64,000 nt of DNA from contig JAJEKV010000013.1 in assembly GCA_021234155.1 (NCBI GenBank), forward strand, positions 5,214,775 through 5,278,774, in the 5' to 3' direction. Both the position numbers and the translations under genes were made by a program. Under the pieces are notes generated by a model, which saw only the letters and a list, made by a program, of their open reading frames with translations, searched no databases and had not been told where the DNA came from. The DNA is from Isoetes taiwanensis (Eukaryota > Streptophyta > Lycopodiopsida > Isoetales > Isoetaceae). Of this stretch, positions 12,461 through 23,805 are shown one piece after another (position 1 is the first letter of the stretch; each line of letters opens with the position of its first letter).

Positions 12461-13088
12461 AATAATTCACCCAAGAAGAATCCAATTATGCATGAGCACT
12501 CCATATGTGTAGAGATAGCGAGAGATAGCAATCCACCGTCACAGCAGTGTAGAGTATTAGCGTAGCCTCGGAGAGGAATTACAAGCAAATAGCAGAGGCA
12601 GAAGAACTACGTAAGAAACCCCGCTGCAACAAACGCCTCAAAGCTGCATGTCACCGACCGCAACATTTCCCCACTTGGTGCTCTCACAGGCAAAGTCCCT
12701 TCCCAGACTGGCCACCACCGAGGTCTCCGCTTCCGCGGAAAAACATAATTATTAAGGAGCCTTGCTTTCCTTCCATTCTCTAAAAACTTCTTCCAACTCC
12801 TAGATGGGCGATTTCGGATTGTCAATTGACCAAGTGTTGAGGGCTTTGCTTCACTGGTCTGTCGACGAATCGACCATGTATCGGCCGCGCCCAGCAACAT
12901 TGAGCAAGTGATAGACAAAGTATACTCACTAACCAAATAGAGAGCCAATTTCGGCTCCAAGCAAATCTTCTCCCGAAGAAACCGTGAAAAGCAAACCCTT
13001 TCCTAAAAGAACCATAAAATAAGGGACCTCGATGCTTGCATGTCTGTTTTTGGAACTTAGAAATAATTGATTTTTTCAAGGAAAAAAT
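12461..13088. other. Upstream flank of the PPR pseudogene
   Basis: Minus-strand frames of 117 codons (12960-12607) and 85 codons (13079-12822) overlap here and might hold the decayed N-terminal part of the PPR gene, but no repeat motif is visible. Treated as non-coding. Confidence 0.3.
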
Positions 13089-13299
13089 CAGCCCCTAAAA
13101 TAAAAAGAGGGGCTTTTTGTTGTGAGCCCTTGGATCTTGGACCATTGAAAAAAAAAAAAGCTAAATCAACGACTAAGAAATGGTGCACTCTAGATGTACG
13201 CGCATTAGTACATCCATTTGAATACGCCATGAAATCTTAGGAAAACCTTTGTGAAAAGCGTGCAAAACACAAAGAAAACCCCCTTATTATGCTACATAT
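13089..13299 (+). repeat. Dispersed ~200 bp repeat, copy 2
   Basis: About 210 bp from TCAGCCCCTAAAATAAAAAG to TTATGCTACATAT, over 90% identical by eye to the copy at 22143-22346. Flanking DNA differs on both sides, so the edges are well defined. It contains GTACGCGCATTAGTAC, a near palindrome, and has no coding potential. Confidence 0.85.
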
Positions 13300-13439
13300 T
13301 TATCAGTTCCCGAGTCTGATCCACTAATATCAGACAATTCATCATGGTTTGTACAGTGTCTCTCATTCTGTTGTCCCCATTCTTACTTGGTATCTTCATA
13401 GCACTAACAGACTGTCTCCCATGTGATAGACTCTTATCC

Positions 13440-14690
13440 TTAAAATATAATTTTGTTGTAGGAAGGAAGGAAGGAAGGAAGGTACTTTTATCGTCCACGG
13501 AGACCAATCGGTCTATGGGACCCAATAAAAAAACGCAAGCGGATTCTTGCCTTGGATTAAAAACCCCGCTCAAGGGTTTTCGAGGAAAACCGCGGCAAGA
13601 ATCAGCCTGGCCCGACAAACCTGCTAATCATATAAAATGCGAAACATCCCAATATATCTGTCCATGCACCACCCCGTAGTGCCTAGTCACGGGACAACCA
13701 AAGGGGCAAAGGTATTCTCCGGTCCGAGACCTCTGGATGTATGACCCGGAGGCACGATCTTGACGGTGTGTTCATCGCTGAAATGCAAGGCACGCCCGCC
13801 GCACTAAAGGGATATGCGGCGATTCGCCCGACCGACCGCAACTTCTGGAAAGTGTAAAGTGTGAGACTCATCCTCAATGGCACCGTGACGCGACCGATAC
13901 CGCCTGGCGGGCTCCCAAATCCGCCTCCCCTCGTCGCGAAGATGGTGAGCACCGCGGCGAATGGAGGCAATGAGTGAGTCTTTGGGAAACCTTGAGGTAA
14001 ATTTGTGGGCCCCGCTAACACTGGGGTTGATGTGCTCCCTTGTAATGGGCCATTTTGACCCTCACAGAGCAATGGGGTCCCAGAGCTTGCCAAAGGAAAC
14101 AACAAGCATCTAGGTACCCGCATCCACACGACGGCTAGCCGTCAGACAAGATCCGTGCTCCCCGCACATTCATCTGGCGAACCACCGATCTCTCTTACCT
14201 CCAACGGGCCCTAAGCATTTGCCCTCATGGCCTGATGTAAGCCAGTCGCGGGGCAGAGCATCACCCATGGTAACCACTTTAAAAATAGGCGATGTGTCTA
14301 TCAGGGCCCACCGGCTGCAAGAATCCAGCTCGCAGCTAGACCTGAAGGGACTCCGGTTTCACCCCCAAGTGCCCGTGCCAAAATGCCTTCCTCGCACCTG
14401 CTCCAAGTCATTCCAGTCGCCAGGCAGAGACTTCCATCGGGGCTCAAACCCTCGGCACCCTATCGGCGACGTAGCTCTTAATTCAAAGGCCCTGAACAGA
14501 TGTGGGATCATGATGGCTCCCGCAAATCATAGCCTTCGGTGATCTGTTTTCTACATGGCATAAAAAAGCTTTCAACTACTTTGTCACCCATAAGCGGATA
14601 GGCGCCCCCAGGCAGAAGCGGAGGAACTCCACCCCTAGGTACTTGTAGGTGGGCGCACGATCCGGCTGTGCTGTCCCCGATATGTGAGTG
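13440..14690 (-). mobile_element. 5'-truncated LINE on the minus strand
   Basis: Read on the minus strand, the element begins near 14690, shows a TYKYLGVEF motif (about 14640) typical of the region after the RT palm in LINEs, continues through GC-rich broken frames, and ends in the LINE 3' terminus at 13480-13620 and a (CCTT)n tail at 13460-13481. The terminus matches the LINE end at 45900-46078: ...GGTCTC/CCTCxGTGGACGATAAAA before the tail. No RT catalytic core is left. The microsatellite tail and 5' truncation are hallmarks of target-primed reverse transcription. Confidence 0.78.
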
Positions 14691-15265
14691 CAGGGACTAG
14701 ACTTGTTAAATTCAGCAATATGATCCCTTTCATTAAAGAATGCTCCTTTCCTTTTCACATTAGATTGTTCCATATATAAATGTAAAACCCAATAAAGTTG
14801 AAAGAGATTGAAAGCATTTATGGTTCCGATGAGATTGGGTTGAGTTCTCGGGATGATAGGCCTTAACATAAAAGGTAAGGATTTGGGCTTCGAGATGTCA
14901 GAATAGTAATCCCATATTAATAAAATGACCAGGTAGCATCATGTTATCATCGCATGAGCAAATAACAAGAAGATTATAGCATGAGCATGTTATGACTCTA
15001 CGATCTTAATAATTTAACCCCTATGGTTTACATACTCTTGTTTCTTTATTCGTGTTATGCTATACAAGATAAGCAACCAAAGTTTCAATGATATACAAAC
15101 TATCTTTCCCTCTCTCATTTAGCGTCCATGACATCATAACAGAGTAGTTTACAAATCTGTAACATGCAATTCTAGCAGCCCATAAATCAGTCACGGCATG
15201 TCCTATTTGCCTGCAACACACCATCTAAACTCAATAACGTACTTGTAGTCTCTAAAATCTGAAGG
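14691..15265. other. AT-rich spacer
   Basis: No gene, repeat or domain recognised in about 570 bases. Confidence 0.35.
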
Positions 15266-15544
15266 TTAGTCAATACAACAAATCAGGGGAATAAGTTTGA
15301 GTTTAGAGGAAACTTCATATGGCATGTCGGAACCAAGGCCCTCTACTATAGTATCAGTCCTCTCCCCTGGACCTAATGTTATAGAAGTAAGATTGATAGG
15401 AGAAAAAAGATAGCTACCATCACTGCAATACAAGATGTTGCAAACAAGATTGGAACATGTAGCTTGGCATGGTAGCTGCATGATACATGGATTATCTCTG
15501 GTCAAAATATGAATGAAGAAAGATCTTCGTTTGAGTTGACTCAT
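15266..15544 (-). pseudogene. Possible multicopper-oxidase exon remnant
   Basis: The minus-strand frame contains SDGSYLFSPINLTSITLGPGERTDTIVE (given here as a pattern: SDG-x2-L-x2-P-x3-T-x-L-x-LGPGER-x-D-x-IV). That pattern fits the middle cupredoxin domain of multicopper oxidases, including the plant LPR-type ferroxidases, where a loop of the form SDG..L..P...LLGP(G/S)E..D..VDF occurs. Only one exon-sized piece is visible and no copper ligands are included, so neither activity nor exact subfamily can be judged. Neighbouring sequence gives no further exons. It may be a relic or an exon of a gene with very long introns. Confidence 0.35.
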
Positions 15545-15919
15545 TTACATGGAGGTCATGGTAGCCAAGTTGTTGCTAGTATGGAACCCCACATTTGATG
15601 TCATCACAGCTAAATATATCGTAGCCATTATTATAGATAAGGTCATATTGACAATATGATGTTTCTATAATGCATTGTTCTCAGATATAGACTAAACTTG
15701 TGTGTTCAATGTGCTATCAGGGCATTGTAACAAAAGAATCTAGTTCCAGTAAGTTTGACATTCTTAGTTTTATCAACGAAATTGAACGTAAGGCAATCAA
15801 AGAAAATGAAGACGCCATGTAACACATCTAGAACTAGCAATTAATTGTATAACCAATAAAGATGATTTTCTCACCAAGAAAGTTTTGATTGTGTAAAGAG
15901 TTAGCGAATCTTAGGGAAA

Positions 15920-16345
15920 GGGCCATTTATTCAACACTTTTGATACCATGCTCAACGTGAAGATTATGCGTCTCTGCAATAGTGAACATGAATATGCATC
16001 TGCAGCAGCTTAAAAGTAGATTACATACTACCAAAAGAAGATTGTAACCTGGATGCTTAGGTTCACAATTCCAAAGACTGAATACTTGTTCAACATGAAC
16101 ATTGTGTGCATCTGCAAGCAAGAATATGAATCAACATTCAACAATTATCCATGCAAATGCAAAAGTACATTGCATGCCACTAAAAGTAAATTGGAACCTG
16201 AATGCTTGATTTCATAAGCTTTATGAGGATTGCATACTTTCTCAACATGAAGAGTATGTTTATCTGCAACAAAAAATATGAATTATCATTGGGAATTGTT
16301 CAACACAGATATTATGTATATCTTCAACCAAAATAAAAGAGGAGA
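15920..16345 (+). repeat. Degenerate ~140-150 bp tandem repeat
   Basis: The block TTCAACATGAA.ATT.TG.G.ATCTGCAA followed by AATATGAAT recurs at about 15950, 16088, 16240 and 16300. Each unit also carries a TAAAAGTA.ATT..AT..CACTAAAAG-like part and GGAACCTG.ATGCTT. The fourth unit is short. Copies differ by 15-25% by eye. Confidence 0.7.
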
Positions 16346-16840
16346 TTGTAATCTTACCTGTAGTAAGTACTGTACAAAGCAAAGCGGTGCATCGAAGTTA
16401 ACAGAATCATCGTCACTGGCTGATGTATCATCTGATTGAATGTAATCACTATCATCTCTTTCTTCTTTTATATCACTAGAACTCTCGTCATATGAGCATG
16501 CATATATGTCCCTCTTGCACTTTCTGACAATAGAAAGAGAACATGCTTCTTCTATATTTGATTTCTTATTCTTGTGCAGTAACTTCTTTCTTGAACTTCT
16601 ATCATGTTTTCTTTCTTCTTCCAATGCTAAAAGATTAGTGTCATCTTCCTTTCTCACTATGTGTTTATCAACCAAAGACCATTTGGCAGCAGTTCTAGTC
16701 TCATCATAGTAAAAAAACACATGCAAAAATGCCACCTGCATGTTCGGTGACTGCAATTCCTCATCAGTTGGTAGACTTTACTGAGCTCTTCTGGAATTAA
16801 TGTTCTTTTCCTGCACATACCCATGTAAATGTTAGTATTG
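16286..16840 (-). CDS. Unidentified acidic protein, probably partial or frameshifted
   Basis: The main minus-strand frame is 156 codons (16756-16286). It contains FYYDETRTAAKWSLVDKHIV, a basic stretch RKKLLHKNKKS, and then a long Ser/Asp/Glu-rich segment (SSSDIKEERDDSDYIQSDD...DDDS). A second frame just upstream contributes KRTLIPEELSKVYQLM after a possible acceptor site TGTGCAG and overlaps the first; joining them needs one frameshift near 16750. The composition suggests a nuclear protein tail. I do not recognise the family and it could be one exon of a larger gene. The 3' end runs into the local tandem repeat. Confidence 0.35.
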
Positions 16841-18060
16841 TAATAGGTTATCAAGAGGGACATACAAGTGTGATTTAATGTTGTGTAACTGTTGCCTAAA
16901 GGGGCAATATGCAAAATGAGTTCAATTAACTAAGAAAAAATGCATTGAATAACTAAACGAATCAATATAAGCAAAGAAAAACCATCTCACATCTAAACCT
17001 AACCTAACCCTAACAGGAAGCTCACAGCTTCGAGCTATGGTAGGGGATGCTTGTAGGAGATGAGCTATGGTAGGGGATCTTGCGGTTTTACGACAATGAG
17101 CTGCGGCGTTCGGGCAATGAATAGGGACGAGATGTGCAGGGCTGGATTGAAGGGGCAAAGCCTTCTGGGCATTCTGATCTGCAACAAAGGGTTTCGGAGC
17201 AGAGACAGCTCAAGTACTGCGTTAGGGCCATGCTCAGGTACTGCTGTTCAAAAGATGAAGCTCGTGCAAGTGAGTTTTTTTTATTTAGTATGTGGAGTAT
17301 TTCTTAGTGAGTTTTCTTAAAAACTTCCATGATTAAGGATCTCTTGAATCTCTTCCTCTCATTCTCTGATATGGCAGAAGATAGAAGATAATCTGGCAGA
17401 AGACAGAAGATATGGCAGAAGGCCCTAACCAAGGAATTGATCGAGGGACGAGTTATTCATGTGTTGGAGTTTGGCACCATGACCGGGTTGAAATCATTCC
17501 CAATGAACAAAGCAGCAGAAGCACTCTTTCATTTGTGGCTTTCATAGATACATCGTTTCGTTGGAGATGCAGTCGATAGTCAGGCTGTCAATGAACCCAG
17601 CTAATACTGTCTTTGATGCAAAGCGGTTAACTCGAAGATGTTTTTCTGACCCTTCCGTGTAGTCCGATATATGAAGCTAATGGCCCTTCTCCACTCAAAT
17701 TGTATGCCCAAATTGGGTCGTGCACTAGGAATTGCCTCAAGAGCATAGGAGCGTAGTTCAGGTTGCATACATCCATTACAGTTCTTAATGGCTTGCATAT
17801 TGGCGGTCGTCCGGATTTTTATACGGATAAGAGACAAAGCGGGGAAGGATTACGCCTTAATGGATCGCGATATTGGTGGCCGGTTTCTGCTGAGACAAGA
17901 GACAAAGACAAGAGGTACAAACAAAATAAACCATAAAGAGGTTAAAAAAAAATAAACAAACGATTAGTTGCATGCATGATGGACAAGTGGCATGCTCATA
18001 ACGAAAGGTTCAGAGCATATTTGGTGGGCCCATAACGCGTCACGAAACAACCCGCCTTTT
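16841..18060. other. Spacer without a recognised gene
   Basis: Frames at 17060-17320 (+) and 17837-17601 (-) are the longest and match nothing known to me. CTATGGTAGGGGAT repeats at 17035-17078, and AGAAGATA words repeat at 17378-17412. Confidence 0.35.
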
Positions 18061-18091
18061 CATGCCCATTCCAACTTCAAAATAAAGTTGC

Positions 18092-18259
18092 CACGTGACC
18101 ATTCACGTGGTCGTTGAAAATTTAAATTCAAAAATTTCAAGTTTCCTCCTCTTCTCAATCTTTACGCCAACCATTTGCTATCTCTTCCACATTTCAAGCA
18201 TCTAAGCCATCCGCTCCCGTCATTGCGGCTCTCGACCAAGCGCTTTGCCTCCACAAGGT
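18092..18259 (+). promoter_or_regulatory. Twin G-boxes before a possible untranslated first exon
   Basis: Two CACGTG hexamers lie 12 bp apart (18092-18097 and 18104-18109) within a short inverted repeat, CCACGTGACCATTCACGTGG. The DNA that follows is pyrimidine-rich like a plant 5' leader and ends in ACAAG|GTAAGTTTTG at 18257, a strong donor site. G-boxes bind bZIP and bHLH factors. No coding exon was found downstream, because a transposon occupies 18670-19339. Confidence 0.35.
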
Positions 18260-18669
18260 AAGTTTTGATCTTTTCACTAGCATGTATCATGCGTTGGTGT
18301 AATGCGCTACTACCTCCATATTTTGTTATAGATTGGATGCCATTCTGGAGTATTTTTTGAGTAATTTTAATGTCTCATGGAGTATTCATCTTCTTTGTCT
18401 TTTCTTGGCGTGTTAAATTTTGCGCATTGTTACATCGCAATCTTAGGCTTCAAGATGAGGTAAGGAACTCTTATTATTGAAACTAGTAATGAAGATATGT
18501 AGGGTCCGAATTGGATTAGTAATTTAGCATGCTACTAGCTCGGGCGGATGGGTGTTGAGTGAATGGATATGGTGCCCAATCAATCAAATGGTGAACACAT
18601 TCAAAGGTGTACATCTAGTGGCCAATTTGAGGGCCAAAAAAAAAAAAAGGGTTCTCAAATTGGAGCACG

Positions 18670-19339
18670 GGGATAGGTTCAATACTGTTTGACGTTTTAT
18701 ATACCTTTAATAATTGTATGAATTGTATGATATTCGCAAGACATTTATAAAAACGTAAAAATACTGAAAAAAAATTAAATCCGGAAGATTTTAAGATTTT
18801 CGCAACGAAACACAAAACAACGTGAAAATTTTTTCGCGACGGCAACAAGGTGGCTGAGCGTCACGCTGTGACGCAAATTTTTTTTTTTTTTTCAAAACGT
18901 CCTTCTAAGATCGCTGCGTCGCGAAAAGTATTTTTCGCCGCCATAATCCTAGATACCCAAGTATTTATAATTCTTAATCGCTATTGTGAGGAAGAATTCA
19001 CGCGACGCTGGGTTTCAAAAAAAAAAATCCGTAATTTTTTTTTTTGAATTTGTCAATTTTTTCTTAACATTCGCGTCTGTAAAAATACCGCCGCACGCGT
19101 CACCAGAAGGTTTTTGAAAGCACGCAATTTTTTTTTTTTTTTATTTTTTTGGCGTCACAGACGTTTTCCTTGTTTGTCGTCGCCTTGAAACTTTTCATAT
19201 CCGACGCCACGTTGTTTTAAGCGTCGCGAATTTTTTTTTCCCACGGCGAGGTTTTTATCACGTTAAATCGTGTTTTAATAAAAAATACATTTTTGACTTA
19301 TATTGTCGAATTTGAATTTTATAATATAGAACCTATCCC
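18670..19339. mobile_element. Terminal-inverted-repeat element, family T, copy 1
   Basis: The ends are GGGATAGGTTC.AT and its inverse ATA.GAACCTATCCC, giving a 670 bp element. Internally it has poly-T runs and many CpG-rich blocks such as GCGTCACGCTGTGACGC and TCGCGAAAA. A partly similar sequence starts at 55479 with the same terminus and the shared blocks ATTGTATGA, GAAGATTTT and GCGAAAAGTATTTTTCGCC. No transposase frame exists, so it is a non-autonomous element (MITE-like). The target duplication is not clear. Confidence 0.75.
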
Positions 19340-19960
19340 TGATTGGGCAACATACCCATTTGGTTTGCCCAACGCCCAATTGATCGGCCGAGATTGGTGT
19401 CCCACATTTGAGGGCTCAAAAAGGGGACTAATGAGGGCCAATCTTTTCTCTCTTTACGTTTTAAAGACATTATCACCAAGTTTTCATGGGATTTTCATGT
19501 GTTTTGTGCTTGAAACAAAGGCGGCGCCCTATTTATAATGATACATCTTTCACCTGTATGTGACCGCCGTTTCTAGATTGAAAATCCATGACCAAAGGGT
19601 TCCTTATATTCGGGTGGATGTCCGGTTGCCAAAAGGTTTCTTGCCCATGGAGGTCACGGACACTCTAGGGAGGCAAAGAACTCCGCAACCATGATGTTGT
19701 GCATCAGTTGAGTTTAAGCTATCACCTTGAACTCTAAAGGAAAGGGTAGAAGATGTAGCGGGGCAACACCATTAATCGGTATTAGAATGTAATCACGGGG
19801 CATGGCATCCACAATGCAACCAGGGGAAGGGTTTCGTATCCTTCTGAGACCGGGATGTTCATCGTGATAGTTTCTAAGATTGAACACTATGGATGTATTG
19901 AATACCCAAAGGGTTCACCTCTTCCTAACAATCTTAACTTTCATTTTTGGACTATTTCAT
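19340..19960. other. Spacer between two non-autonomous elements
   Basis: No recognised gene. The 81-codon frame starting inside the neighbouring element (19293-19538) matches no family. Confidence 0.35.
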
Positions 19961-20678
19961 TATCCATATTGGCATCAACCGACACATACTAGATTTGCAT
20001 AATAAATATTACATATTGCTACATGATTTTGCATGTTTTACATGTTTTTACATATGCTTGCTTTTAGGGCCGAAGTCATTTTTTATAACAACCAACGCAA
20101 CATATAACTACTATTAACATTAATTGGGTCCAAGCATTTTAAATTAAAATCCCCCTTAAACCCCTTTGGTTTGGGTGCATATTCTACAGGGGTGACTCTA
20201 AGACAGCGAGTGTTGGATAGGCATATTCACCCCAAATTCCTTAATCTACACCATGCGTAAAGTTCCTCGTTTGTGGGGGTATGCAAGTACAAAATTTGCT
20301 ATAATTGTATAATAAGAATTGCAAATACTATAAGATTTGAAGCAAAATACTATATGGTGTTGATTTTTGTACATGCGAAATATAATTATAAGGGCTCTCG
20401 CAGCCCCTCACGTGCCACCCCCGTGGTGAATATGTACCCAAACCAAAGGGGGGTTAAAGGGGATTTTAAATTTAAATCGTTGGACCCAATGGTTGTGTTT
20501 AATTAATGTTAATAGTAGTTATATGTTGGTTGTTATACTAAAAAATTGTTGGCCCCCTTCTGCTCTAAAAAAGCAAACATATGTAAAACATATAAAACAT
20601 GCAAATCATGTAGCAATATGTAATATTTAATATGCAATATCTAGTATGTGTCGTGGTTGATGCCAGAGAACATGGATA
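19961..20678. mobile_element. Foldback element with ~250 bp arms, copy 2
   Basis: Left arm 19961-20190 and right arm 20425-20678 are reverse complements with small indels. Shared landmarks, left to right in the right arm, are GGACCCAAT, TTAATGTTAATAGTAGTTAT, GGTTGTTATA, CATGCAAATCATGTAGCAAT and GTGTCG.GGTTGATGCCA. The inner ends carry the CCCCTTAAACCCC / CTTTGGTTTGGGTG block also seen at 9665. The loop of about 230 bp has no coding frame. The size and long arms fit a foldback or MITE family. Confidence 0.82.
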
Positions 20679-20689
20679 GTATGTGTCGT

Positions 20690-22012
20690 GGTAACTGCAA
20701 TATCTAAAATATTTGTGCATGCAACCCACCATGTGCACAAAAATCCCCTAATGCAAAAGGCCGAAGTTATAGCCATTTCTTTTTGAACACCATGCTTCAA
20801 GCCTTTGCATATATTTAAAATTCGCTTAGCCGCAAATATTTTGCAACAAATAATAATTGTATAAGCAGACTGAAATACCGCCACGATTGTCACCGAGAAG
20901 GAGATAACGCGGGCAAAATAAAGGGAAGAACCATGGAAGTGGACATACCCATGGAAGAAAAAGAGAAGATTGTCGCCGCCTTTATGGGCAAAACCGTAAA
21001 AGAAATATCAATGGTGACAAGGAAATCGGACTTTAGCAATAGCGGTTGAAGAAGAAACTTAAGGAATAAAGGTGCAGCGAGATTGGAGAATAAAAAAGGA
21101 ACTAAAGGGAAAGGAATATGTGGAATTGCAAAAAAGAAATAACTAAGGGAAGGGATAAAGGGAAGACCAGTTGGAAACCATAGGAAAGAATAAAATTGTT
21201 GACATGGATAAATTGTAACAAAAAGGGGAAATATTTGGGGCAAGAATTACGAACGGACGGGAGCTCTTGGTCGGACTGATTGCGTGAAAAAGCAATGGCT
21301 TTTCGGATGAATGAGGATTGCATGCTTTCGGGATACGCCTTAGCTGCTCGCCGTATGGAAGAAAGGGCTTGTTTAGAGACGGCTCTGATTTGTTGTCATA
21401 GATCACAAGCAATCGGATCAAAGCCGACTTGATTAAAGGAAAAGGAAGGATGGTTTTAGGGAATCGAAGTAAATCGTGGCTGATGACTCGCATCGAGAAA
21501 ACCTACCGAAGAAGCGGCGGATTTGACTAAATCAATGGAGAAACTGTTTCAAAAGGCCGTTAGGGTTCAATCTTGGGAGATTGGGCACATGCCAAAACGA
21601 TTAAGATAATCAAAAGGCCATTTAGGATCAAGAGTCGGCGAGTAACCAAAGTGTTAACGGTCACGAGAAGAATTTGAGCAGGCGGAACTGGAGAATCAGA
21701 AGCCATCCCATTGCAAGATTTGATCATCTAAGAACTACCATCTAAGAGCTATGGAGGTGCTAACATAAAAACCAACGATGCTGGCTTGAACCCCAAGAAC
21801 TACCATCTAAGAAAAAACCAGAGAGCCCTAAAACCACGGGCTCCACCGAGGAACCAAGCAATCATGAACCAGCTCCATGGATTATCTGTTGTAGCATGTA
21901 GCCGCACAAAACCGGAAGGCCTCTGCTCTCCTCGAATCGCCTGCATAGAAGTTGATTTATCCACGGTCCCGTAGCACAAGCAAAAAGAAGCATAGCCCGA
22001 CCAACAAAAAGC
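20690..22012. other. Gene-poor stretch
   Basis: Overlapping minus-strand frames at 20890-21493 are leucine, proline and phenylalanine-rich and look like chance frames in purine-rich DNA. AGAACTACCATCTAAGA occurs twice at 21729-21810. No domain recognised. Confidence 0.35.
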
Positions 22013-22112
22013 TAGAGACCTTCTCCATTCCGTGGGATTAAGCTTAGAGACCTTCTCCATTACGTCTCCATTACGTGGGATTAAGCTAGAGACCTTCTCC
22101 ATTCTCGTCGGA
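22013..22112 (+). repeat. Short tandem repeat, ~3 units
   Basis: The unit TAGAGACCTTCTCCATT followed by CGTGGGATTAAGC occurs three times with small changes, plus an extra CTCCATTACGT insertion in the second unit. Confidence 0.8.
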
Positions 22113-22142
22113 TTAGCCATGTTCTACACTGACCTAGCATGT

Positions 22143-22346
22143 TCAGCCCCTAAAATAAAAAGGGGGCTTTTGTGAGCCCTTGGATGTTGGACCATTGAAA
22201 AAAAAGCAAAATCAACGACTAAGAAATGGTGCACTCTAGATGTACGCATTAGTACATCCATTCGAATACGCCATGAAATCTTAGGAAAACCTTTGTGAAA
22301 AGCGTACAAAAACACAAAGAAAACCCCCTGTTATTATGCTACATAT
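22143..22346 (+). repeat. Dispersed ~200 bp repeat, copy 3
   Basis: Near-identical to the 13089-13299 copy, with the same edges (TCAGCCCCTAAAATAAAAAG to TATGCTACATAT). Its flanks are unrelated to those of the other copies. Confidence 0.85.
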
Positions 22347-23325
22347 GGACTACTATAATGCCAAAGCTATATTGCCATTCCAGACTTGAGCTACTGCACT
22401 TTGTGATACGAAAGGCACTTTCATCGATGTTGGCACGATCTATTCTCAGTATATTAGTGGACTCATTGTAAGAACATGAAGGTCTCCAAGACGAGTCGTC
22501 CATAAAGGTCTTACAATGAAATTTCTCTTGCAACTGAACGATTCATTTGTAGAAAACAGAAATAGGTATGTGATTTCATATCTTTCATATCTTTTATATC
22601 TTTCAAAAAACATGTCCACATCTCTGATGATGATGAGAGGTTGACGGGGCACATTGGGCCTGTAGTCTTTGAGTTTGAGAATGGCCCGTCATGTACCACA
22701 AAGCATCAAGCCATCATCACTAGGAACGTTGGTCCATGGAAGGATAAACCTATACTGAAATTCAATCGATTCAAAGATCTGAAGAAGGGTATGTTTATAG
22801 TGGCCATATCCAATTTATGTCAATTGAGAAGAGATGGAGGCCAACGAATGCTAGTGACTGCATTGAGATAGAGATTATCGATTATGCTTCGGCTTCTTCC
22901 AATAAGAAGTAGCTACCCAATACTGTCAAGATTCATGTGCTTGTTCTTTGAAGCATATCTTTTCATTGAGGGGATGTATGTTAGTATAGGAAGTCAAGGG
23001 AACAAAAAAAGTCCACAAATTCAGGTATTGTCCAAATTTAATGAAATTGTGCTTATATCCCTTGTGATATGGCTGAGAACCAGATTGAAAGTACTGATGT
23101 CTAATCCCTATTTTCTCATTACTATGGGCACTAAGCACCAGCTTGGGTTTTTGGTATATGTTTTATCAAGCTGGCTACGCATAAATAAAACTTTTATCTT
23201 TGACATTGCCATTTGGCCTGTTTTATGATATATCTTGCATTAAGTGTTATGCCAACCTAAGTGAATTTGATGTTTTTATTTTTAGATTATTTCTTTAACT
23301 TGGGATATACATCTATATGTTTAAG
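22347..23325. other. Region upstream of reverse-transcriptase relic A
   Basis: Frames at 22641-22871 (+, contains GHIGPVVFEFENG and KPILKFNRF) and 22884-23228 (+) are open but not recognised, and do not resemble exon 2 of the intact element. They could be decayed upstream exons of relic A or unrelated DNA. Confidence 0.3.
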
Positions 23326-23805
23326 AAAACAAGATCAGAAGCATTCACAAAGATATCAACTTGAAGAAACATTTGACTATACAAAAGGACTCAAAAGAGT
23401 GGTGCGTTGTTCATCTCACATTCTTTTCTAAAGCATTGGATAAATTCAAAACCAAAAGAATTTTTCATACGGTTTTGTTTGAGGTAGAAAAGAGATACTG
23501 ATTTGGTGAATAAGACCACCTTTGCCTGGAGATACAGAGACCAAATCAGACATAATGTTTGTAAGCCTTTCAAGGTTTTTACTGAAGGAACTGAAAATCA
23601 CTGTCCCTGTGATAACCCTAACTTCAAGGAGTTTATTGATCCCCTTATAAATCATGTCAGAACAACTGACTTAAGTATTATTCACACGATTAAGCTCGAA
23701 ATGCTTTTCTTGTGGATTGAACCACATTCATTTGCGACATCTTGTGCATCCAAGACTTTATGGATGATTGTAGTAAGGCTTCCCAACGTTCAATGCGAAG
23801 GTATA
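23326..23805 (+). pseudogene. RT element relic A: N-terminal part of the RT exon
   Basis: Compared with the intact RT exon at 61593-63206, this piece shares VVHLTFFSKALDKF (there VVHSTFFSKSLEKF), the stretch around TFAWRYRDQI..NVCKPFKVF (there MFGWRYINQLKD..YKPFEVF), and FIDPLINHVRTTDLSIIH (there FVDPSINHIRTIDIEIIH). It starts, like the intact exon, with a KKTR/EKPTR-type segment after an AG near 23325. There are stops near 23362 and a frame change near 23490. It ends where the intact gene continues toward the RT core. The level of change shows it is an old copy of the same family. Confidence 0.85.

Noticed and set aside
13683-14129. A 148-codon minus-strand frame rich in Gly and Pro
   Set aside because: It lies in the broken LINE body and matches no protein family; treated as LINE-derived sequence out of frame.
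21143-21493. A hydrophobic 116-codon minus-strand frame
   Set aside because: It overlaps other low-complexity frames in purine-rich DNA and has no domain or homologous copy.
22641-22871. The 76-codon frame as exon 2 of relic A
   Set aside because: It shows no similarity to exon 2 of the intact element at 59400-60936, so it was left unassigned.
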